Source: Phaseolus vulgaris
Taxonomy: Eukaryota > Streptophyta > Magnoliopsida > Fabales > Fabaceae
Assembly: GCF_000499845.2 (NCBI RefSeq)
Contig: NC_023755.2
Span: 8,618,752 to 8,682,751, forward strand
Length of the DNA: 64,000 nucleotides
Direction: 5' to 3'
Shown here: positions 55,985 to 64,000 of the stretch, one piece after another
Numbering within the stretch: position 1 is the first letter of the stretch
Layout of the letters: every line of letters begins with the position of its first letter
The notes under the pieces: generated by a model
Database searches by the model: none
Told to the model about the DNA's origin: nothing
Seen by the model: only the letters and a program-made list of their open reading frames with translations
Translations under genes and position numbers: made by a program

Positions 55985-58900
55985 ACACTCATAAATAAGC
56001 ACCACCTAGTGTCACACTTCATAACAGCTTTAATTCAAACTTTCAAACCCCATTTTTCCTCTCTTCTTCTTCTTCTTCTGCCTTTCTACGCCTTTTCTGC
56101 TTCTGGGGTATGTCTTTTTCACTTCAATAACATCTTCTCACTCTCTTTTTTTCTATTTTGTTTCAAATATATATGCATATGCAAAGCACTTAAAAGGGTT
56201 CATCAACTTTGTGTGTGTGTTTAGTCTTTGTTGAGAGGCTTTTCTCTCTTCTCACTCTCTCATCTTGAGATGCTTTCAGATCCTTCAACAGTGTTAGCTG
56301 ATTCACACAGTTGTTCTTCTCTTTAGCAAAATACTTTCATCATCAAAGGTGAGCTTTTCACTCTGCTAGAATCTACAAATAGTTAAAAAAAAAAAAAAAT
56401 CTATGGTGCGATTTTTTCCATTGTCACTCTTCTCTGCCTTCAGCAAACATCAGCAATTTTCGCCTCAGCAACTGCACACGCGTGGTGTGTAATTTTTTTT
56501 TCTCTCAAAGGTTTTGACTTTCTACACTTTTCTTCAGTTTTTGAGTTTTTTCTTCCCTACCAAACACTTAAATGAGCACACATTTGGAGAATCTTCACCA
56601 TGTTATCAAGATCTTATACCCTTGAATTGTTCCCCTGCAGTAAGCAGTGGTGATTGACCCTTGTCTTTTGAATGCCTTTCTTTATAGTATTAGTATTTTA
56701 TTGGTCAAATCACTTCATTGGTATATCCTTTAAAGAAAACTTTTATGATGCCTAATAAATACTACTTTTAAATCTTTAGTTATTTCTGCATGATGCCTAA
56801 TAAATGTTACTTTTAAATCTTTAATTATTACTATGGTTCCTATTAAACTTCAAGATCGAAACAATAATTTAATAATCATTGATACTAATTGTGGAATAAA
56901 AGTATCTTTAGTATTTTTCAGATCTTTATTTGTGTGGGGTAAAATATCTTTTCACATACCTTATTTTTCAATATTGAACAACATTATGGAAGTTTCTATT
57001 TCATTTTGCTGTATTGTGTCTGTGTATCATTTACTGTTTTTAAAGTTGGATTCATTTTTCCACCATTTTTTTCTTAAATTTTGTACATTAGCTAAATTTG
57101 GTATTTTCCTTAGTCTCACATTTCACGCGCTAGTAAGTGCGTGATTATTAAATCCGTGTGATTTGTTTTATGTTATGTTTGGTAGCATGGATTTCTTTTC
57201 CTCTGTAAACCCATCTGCCAAACATGGCGGTGGGGAATTTGTGTTGTGTTGGAGGGATTTGAGAAGAAAAGTAGAAATTGTGATTAGTATTAAGGACATT
57301 TAAGACCCTCTTGCTCTTTGGAGGAACCAAAACTTCCAAACAAATTGATTTTATCTATGTACTATTCCCTTGGATGTGTGGTTACTTTCTGTCTGAATAT
57401 GTGCCATGGAGATATTATAAGTTTGTGAAAATGGCATATTCTACTATACTCATTATTCCGTCACGTATTTGTTCTTATTCAAGATTTATAAGTTTAACGT
57501 AAAGGTTACTTTATGCTGTCTTTTGTAACTTTTGTCTAAATTTGTGAAAAGCAACAACTGATAAAATTGATGCTATGGGGATTTCTTTTAAAAAACAAAA
57601 CTCTTGCTTAGAAGACAAAATTTAAGTACAAATGTTTCGATGAAATATTTATGTTATTCACATGTATCATAACTTTTCACACCTTATACATCCATTGTGA
57701 AAGAATAGTTGGTCATAACAATTCACAGTCTTGAATTGCATTGGTTCCAAAAAAAGTTGTTGTTGGCACATTATATTTTATGGCTAAAGGTAAATGAACT
57801 TTAACTTGTGATATAGTATTACACTACAGGGATTTGAATTTCTCTCTTCATATGCATCTGTAACCACCATGGGGTAGTGGTGCCATTCCTTTTTATAATG
57901 TGGGGTCTTGATGGGTTCGGTTTCCTGAAAGGGAGGGACAGTTTCAGAGAGAAAGGATATTCTACCATCTGATTATCATTTTCATTTTTGTGATGTGTCA
58001 CTCGAAGCAAAAATAATGAAAAAAATAAATGATAAACATAAGATATTTATCAAGTAACCGTGGGCTCCAAAATTTCTTGCTTTTTTTTTCTGGTTTGTGC
58101 TGGCCAGTCCCCACAGTTTTCAAAATGACACAAGATCTTGATACTGATTTTCCTTCAATAATTGTTTTACCTACTGCTATGTATTTGGCCCCTTCACCAA
58201 CACTGTTTTCAACAAGTTACATGGACTATGTAACTTCTCAACTATTAATTTTTTTTCTTAACAAGGTTGTTTGAATTACAATTATTCATATTTGTTTTTG
58301 ATGATGAACTAACCTTTAATGCTGCTATTAGGCTCTCATCATTGCTAAGCTCCTGACTCAAAAAGAGACCCATGAACAACGAACCACTTTAGACTACAAC
58401 TCAGAAGCCAAGGTAAAAAGCATTGATATGACTACTATTTGAGTTGTACCTCTTTCAACTCCATTATACAACCACTTGAATGTGTGGTGGGCCTGGTGCA
58501 ATAAATGGGGGAAGTGAAATAGCTACTTCTTTGCTAGGAGTATCAGGTTGCTTATATACATGGGGTCACATAAATTCTTTTTTACCTTTCTTGGGGTGGT
58601 GGTTTTGTATTTTTCTCGGAGTTTTAAACCATGGACCGTTGTCTGTATTAGGTTGCATTTACTCAGTTTGTGTAAAACATGCAACATTTACACTTGCAAT
58701 ATTTACAGCACTTGCTCGCTTTTAAACAAAGCAAAAAGCACTGCATAAAGTAGGCTCTGACACTGCATGCTTTCTTGCTCTTGGGGGTGGTATTTGAGGC
58801 ATACTTTTTTAGCATGTCATTGTTTGAACACAGGACCAGTATGCAATGTGGGGGCTGCCTTATTCTTCTTTTTATCTCTTCATGATTTTTCCCTAAGGGT

Positions 58901-59500
58901 CATCTACCTTCCTAGTTTCTACTGGAAGATAAATTTTGGTATCTTGGGTTTAAATCAACTGCCTTTTAGTTTAATAGTCACGGTTGTAGTGAGTTGGCTC
59001 CTTTATGATAATGTGGGTTCAAGGCCATAAATGTGCATGGCCATTGTGAGTTTCTCTGTCTTTCTATTTCTCTTACCTAATTATGGTTTGGAGGAGGTTG
59101 AGGCTAGATGGAGGAATATAAAAGTCTTGCTGCTATTAAACTTCGAAGTGCTCCATATGCTTCAAGTCCTTTAAACTTAAGTGAAATCTTGAAGAATGTT
59201 TTCTCCTCCGCATTTCTCTGCTGTTTAACATTTTGCTAAAAAGGTTCCATGATCCTACTCCTCTAACCCTTTCTTTAATTATTCATCTTGTACTATTTAT
59301 TTTATCTACATGGGCTGGTTCTTTCCATTTTTTGCAAATATAATTATGTATACTTCATGTTTGTAGTGTTTCTGGATTGATTGTAGTTCACTTGATCATA
59401 CAGTTTAGTCATTTGAATTTTCATTTTTGTTTAGCAGGTGAGACTTTTTAGCAAAGAAATCCTTCAGTGTTCCATCATTTGCCATCTTCAAGCATATCAA
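55985..59500 (+). other. 5' leader exons and introns of the ICR-like gene (inferred)
   Basis: A TATA-like site near 55990 is followed by a CT-rich first exon with donor-like sites after 56107 (GGG|gtatgt) and 56348 (AAAG|gtgagc). An internal leader exon is well framed at 58332-58412 (ttag|GCTCTC...GCCAAG|gtaaaa), and the start-codon exon begins at 59438 (agcag|GTGAGAC). The introns contain only chance frames. Long introns in the 5' leader are common in plant genes of this type. cDNA is needed for exact exons. Confidence 0.5.
58372..58392 (+). other. Upstream ORF in the ICR leader exon, 6 codons plus stop
   Basis: ATG AAC AAC GAA CCA CTT TAG lies wholly inside the inferred leader exon 58332-58412. 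It could lower translation of the main frame if the exon is used. Confidence 0.35.
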
Positions 59501-61252
59501 ATGCCAAGATCAAGGTGTGATAATCTTATCCAGTAGTATAATATTCCACTCCTTCCATATACTAGTTTCTCCACATCCGCATTCTCCGATGCCAATAAAC
59601 TTAATTTTATGTATTCTTTCACTGTTTTTCTTGTTCATCACAAGCAATGCACGTCTCTCTTCGTGCTGCTTATATATATCTGCTGCATTATAGGAATTTG
59701 TGGTGCATTTGACAAATTCATTTTTATATGTGGTTTTTCCATGGTTCCAATGTTATTTGATCTATCAATAATACATTATAACTTTAACTCACCATCTTCT
59801 CTTAAGAATAAAATCTTTATGATTAATGGAAATATATCATATCTTAATGATGACAACTACTTCTTTCGGAGCCTTCACTTGTCAGCTCAATTTTAAGTCA
59901 AATTGGTCAGTAAAAGTTTTTGAGCCTCAGTGATTCTTGCCACACTGATATTGAGAAATTCTGCCCCTGCCATTCATGTTAGGTAAAAATATTCTTTTGT
60001 CATTTGATCATGTTACTAATGTGTCCCGTGATGAAACGGGCCAGCAAATTACATACCAATGCTCTAGTTAACTTGTAGTTTCTTTCCATATGTAGTTTTT
60101 TATTTAGTTTTGTTTCCAACCAGGGGATCTGATTTGCCTCAAAGGCAGTCTCCACGAGGTCCTCATCAACTTCGGACATCAAGTTCTGACTCTGATCCAT
60201 TGCATCATCGGCCGATCGCTGACCGAAGTCCTAAGCTAGGAGACCGGCGTTCACCAAGAGGCACCCAATCTGAGGCACTAAATCAGAAGAAGCTAGGAAC
60301 TCGCATTGCAGATTTGGAATCTCAGCTTGGTCAAGCACAAGAAGAGTTAAAAGTTTTGAAGGATCAGCTAGTTTCTGCTGAAGCCGCAAAGAAAGAAGCT
60401 CAAGATGAGCTAGTGAAGAAAGCTGTGCAATCAGTAGTGCCTGTGGTAGAGAAGTTCCAAGAGAAGTGCACTTCCAAGAATGATCAAGAGTCTAACAAAA
60501 CTGAAACCAAATCCCAAGATGTTATTTCGTATGACAACCAACAAGAGACTGATGTGTTTGAAGTTCCAATTGAGAAGTTGGCAATTGAATTCGGCAAACC
60601 TGCAGATCAATCAGAAAAAGAAACTCTATCGTTTGAAGACTCAAATGAACCAGCAATATCAATGCCAGAAAAGCCTTCTGTGGATGAGCATGAACTGTCA
60701 CTGAAGAATGATGAAATTGCTTTGTTGAAGTCCAGTTTGGAAGAGAAAGGGAAGGAGTTAGAGTCCATTACTAATGCGAAAGAGAATCTAAAGAACCAAC
60801 TGGATGAAGCAGTTTCAAAAGTGTCAGCTGCTCAATCCAAGGAAGAAGGAATGACCTTGCAGTTGGACCAACTGAGAGAAGAGTTGGAAGCAAGTAAAGC
60901 CAATGCAGATAAGTTGAATGGGAAGTTAAAATCTGTGGAAGCAGAAAAGGATGGATTAGAATCAGAGATGAAGAAGCTAAGGGTGCAAACTGAGCAATGG
61001 AGAAAAGCAGCAGATGCTGCAGCTGCAGTGCTTGCTGGGGGTGTGGATATGAGCGCAAGGATTCCTGAAAGATGTGGTTCCATGGATAAGCACTTTGGTG
61101 GAACGTTTGAGACACCTGCTGGTAGGTACAATGGTTATGTGGGGTCCCCTGGTATGGCTGATGACTTGGATGAAGGTTTTGGAGGAGGAAAGAGGAAGGG
61201 TTCTGGGATTAGAATGTTTGGTGATTTATGGAAAAAGAAGAGCCAAAAGTGA
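59501..61252 (+). CDS. ICR: ICR/RIP-type ROP-interacting coiled-coil protein, 380 aa
   Basis: Two coding exons: 59501-59514 (ATGCCAAGATCAAG, then gtgtga) and 60124-61252. The joined start MPRSRGSDLPQRQSPR is the conserved N-terminus of INTERACTOR OF CONSTITUTIVE ACTIVE ROPs proteins, so the large exon alone would miss the true start. Then come a serine-rich basic stretch (20-60), coiled coil (KLGTRIADLESQLGQAQEEL, about 65-115), the conserved DVFEVPIEK block (about 148), a long second coiled coil (about 200-305), the MKKLRVQTEQWRKAADAAAA block (about 286-305, the region tied to ROP binding in the family) and a lysine-rich C-terminus MFGDLWKKKSQK. Family members link active ROP GTPases to exocyst or microtubule partners in cell polarity. 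Length is nearest to Arabidopsis ICR1/ICR5-sized members; the exact paralogue is not settled. No damage is seen. Confidence 0.93.
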
Positions 61253-62934
61253 TTTCTGGTTTATATATTCAGTGAGTGAATTATTAGTACTTTTTAACTA
61301 AGCTCATGTTTTGAAGGTAGCAGAAACTGCAAATACAGTTGCTTACTGCTTTGCACCTTCTGCCATCTGTAGTCATTTCTGGTATTATCAAGGCCATTAA
61401 TTGTGTAGTGTTACTGTTGCATGATCTGTGCAAGGTAGTAGTGATGTGAAGTTATGAACTTTTTGAAAGATGGATAATATATTTCACTTCTCCTCAGCTT
61501 TGATGAAGGCACTTTTACAATGACATGCTCCATTTCCTGTTAATATCATTTATAACATTGTTTGCAGTGAGCAAAATTATAACTCAATTTTTTGGAAGAA
61601 GCAAAGCTAGTTATGAACAGATGAAAATAATATACAGAAAGGTAAGTGCAACACTCGTGATAGGTGCAACACTCGTGGTAAGTGCAACACTGTCCACCTG
61701 ATTGGAGTAAAATTCTATGAGCTTTAATTTGAAGATGAATAAATCAAAGAAATCTACAAATTTTCCAACTTTACCAACTTGTTTATGGGTTTATTGGACT
61801 TTTAAGCACTCAAGTTTTTCTCGCACACATTGTCAAAACCAAAGAAGATATCATCTCACTTGAAGAATGTTATCATTTTGAACTCATTCACTTTAACTCT
61901 AAGTAACTGACTCAGTTTCTTTAGAAGCAAGGATACTTGAACTATTGTTGCTGTTCTCCAATTAGAATTGTGATAAACTAAAGAGAAAGATAGAAAGACA
62001 AAAAAGATAACATAATATGTTGAATTTTTCAAACGGAAAAGACAAATTCTAGTAAAATTTCGTGAATTAAGTTTCTATCTTTGGCTTGCTTATAGAATTA
62101 CTCTTTGAAAGATCTGTTCACTGTTTCCGTTTTATCACAGTCAATAATGACCAATTACAACCAAATTTATGTGTATTGTATATTTAATCTCAAGTCATTT
62201 GGCTTAGTTTCTATGACTTTAAAAAAAATCAAGCAATCAAAAAAGTGAACATGATCCAACAAAACAAAAATGAAGTCATCTTTCAGAACCTGCAAATGAT
62301 GCAAGGCTTCTCATACAAATTTACCGTACGTTATTACTTGTCAACTGAAGCATCCTCTAAGAATGTACAAATGAATGAGCATGTGCATAAATTTCATTAT
62401 AAATTGTAATCAACTAAAATGCTTATTTGCTTATAAGCAGGATACTTGAACCTGCAAAAGTCATAACAACGAAACAAACACCATGATAAATTTTCCAACT
62501 TCATCAATATATTTCTCCATCCTCTTCTTGATACTGAAAAGTTTTGCTCAAATACATTGTTAGAGCTAATGTATGTTAAACTCTAAACCCTAAACTTTAC
62601 ATAAAAAAAATATTAATTTTGAAGCATGCAATTTCAATTTCTATAAAAAAAAAATCTTACAACCAAATTAAAAATGGATGGATTTTGAGATGCAAGAGAT
62701 GTATTTAGATCACCATATTGTCCAAATAGTGTACATAATATTATAAAATGTTATCACAAATGAAATTATTATTCAAAATGTTGCAAGTGATTTAGTAGTT
62801 TAGAATAATTGTCATAAGTACTCATCAACCTCTAATGAAATCATGTTTAGCTTTGTCATTTTTTTTCCATTTTTTCCTACTCTTTCTTTGTCCCACTCCT
62901 CTATAAGTACTCTCATGATATTTAGTAAAAATAG
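61253..62934. other. 3' UTR of the ICR-like gene, then intergenic sequence
   Basis: The first few hundred bases are the likely 3' UTR. At 61648-61690 'gtgcaacactcgtg' is repeated about three times at 17-18 bp. The rest is AT-rich with no gene recognised. Confidence 0.45.
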
Positions 62935-63455
62935 GAAAAACACATGAAAGGGGTTGAATTGTGTTTTAAAAATCTTTGTTGTTATTTACAAATATCATTT
63001 GATACTTCCCAATCAATGGCCACATGAACCGACATAGATTTTCACAAATTTGATTTCAAAAGCTCCACTTTCTTTAGTTAGTACAAACTAAATATCATGC
63101 AATGTAATGGGTTAAGGAAAAAAGGATTATTCATTATTTTTTATACTGGTTTGTCTGATAGCATAAACTACGTCTAGTTTTTGACCAACTAGCCAATTTC
63201 AACTAGGAAAATTGTTGTTGCGAAGTACACACAAGTATTCTTTCAATAAGCCACTCCTGACTCAACCCAAGTATTCTTTCAACAAGTCACTCTTGGCTCA
63301 ATCCATGTATTCTTTCAACAAGGCACTCCTGTATCAACCCAAATATTCTTTCAACAAGCCACTCCTGGCTCAATCCATGTATTCTTTCAAGAAGCCACTC
63401 TTGGCTCAACCAAAGTATTCTTTCGACAACCCACTTTTGGCACAAGACAAATAAA
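62935..63455 (+). repeat. LTR-like repeat with a 36-bp tandem repeat
   Basis: Starts with 'gaaaggggttgaattgtg' (62945), then a 'tactggtttgtctgatag' block (63143), as in the repeat at 21.8 kb. Six 36-bp units follow (tattc at 63235, 63271, 63307, 63343, 63379, 63415), which translate on either strand as 12-residue repeats such as YSFNKPLLAQPK. This is a by-product of a period divisible by three, not a gene. Confidence 0.65.
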
Positions 63456-63459
63456 TTTG

Positions 63460-64000
63460 TCTTTGAGGTCAATAGATCATAAGGTTTTGTTGAATTAGTA
63501 GACGAAACAATACTCATTAGATGACTTTATGTTTGAGCGTCTATATGTTTTGATGATAACAAACACTATAAGGTGTATTCTTATATGACAAAACTAATTC
63601 ATGTGCAGCATAACAATACAAAAAAAGAGAGCAAAGTGAGCGAAACTCACTAGACGATACGACATGAGAATAACACTTAAAACGAAATAGAAGTAAACAC
63701 TTATTAGACAATCCAATCTTAATGTTCACTCGTGAAATGAATAATATAGTGAAAGTGAACATAAAAAGGAGATATATCAGTGCACAAAAGAAAATTAGAT
63801 GAAAGGAGATATCTCAGTGCACATAGAAGGGTTGGTCTATGAACCTAGGTATTATCATACTAGACTATCCAAGTGTTAGAATCTCACATAAGACAGAAAC
63901 CCCTTGAGCAACACATAACATATGCATACGCTCAAAGAAGCGAACGCACGCTGGAAACTGTTCATCTAAGACGATACAAGCATCATCCAGGCATCAAATG
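63460..64000 (-). repeat. R1 LTR-like repeat, copy 4, reverse orientation, cut by window end
   Basis: The reverse complement matches R1 copy 1 and copy 2: 'gatgcttgtatcgtcttaga' (near 63980), 'gtgttgctcaagg' (63905) and 'caccttatagtgtttg' (63570). It continues beyond the window. Confidence 0.6.

Noticed and set aside
63212..63517. Frames of 76-80 aa with 12-residue repeats on both strands
   Set aside because: A 36-bp tandem repeat is open on both strands because its period is divisible by three; it lies in LTR-like DNA.
1..64000. Search by eye for tRNA, rRNA and known conserved plant miRNA sequences
   Set aside because: None recognised; a covariance-model scan (tRNAscan-SE, Rfam) would be decisive and was not possible here.

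Overview
This is a 64 kb piece of plant nuclear DNA, AT-rich, with GT-AG introns and dense transposable elements. The two host genes look like legume orthologues, and the repeat style suggests a phaseoloid legume (Phaseolus/Vigna type). The species guess is inference; 'eudicot plant' is secure.

Host gene 1 (plus, coding 3058-14730) is a DA2/GW2-type RING E3 ubiquitin ligase, a family that limits seed and organ size. I rebuilt it as 8 coding exons giving 425 aa, the length of rice GW2. Intron 6 is 8.5 kb and holds two broken Ty1-copia elements in opposite orientation, one of them split by a small DNA-transposon-like insert. Host gene 2 (plus, coding 59501-61252, untranslated first exons from about 56 kb) is an ICR/RIP-type coiled-coil scaffold that binds active ROP GTPases (380 aa). 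No shared pathway between the two genes is evident.

The 40 kb between them is repeat territory. 15.8-16.15 kb: a 107-bp tandem repeat. 16.5-21.3 kb: a dead copia element whose defects are mostly G:C to A:T. 21.8-27.6 kb: LTR-like fragments. 29.3-32.5 kb: a 0.66-kb tandem duplication and two MITE-like elements. 32,638-41,256: a complete, very young Ty3-gypsy element of the Tat lineage (minus strand) with near-identical LTRs, a 5-bp target duplication, one open 1811-aa gag-pol and, before its 3' LTR, an array of about 35 short hairpin-forming units, part of it in 211-bp higher-order repeats. 41.3-45.2 kb: AT-rich DNA. 45.2-52.1 kb: LTR-like repeats and a decayed transposon ORF. 52.1-54.8 kb: a dead hAT transposase gene. 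62.9-64 kb: more LTR-like sequence.

I found no convincing tRNA, rRNA or known miRNA gene and no clearly new system. The most unusual item is the 3' region of the Tat element: hairpin array, small antisense ORF, and G-box repeats in U3.
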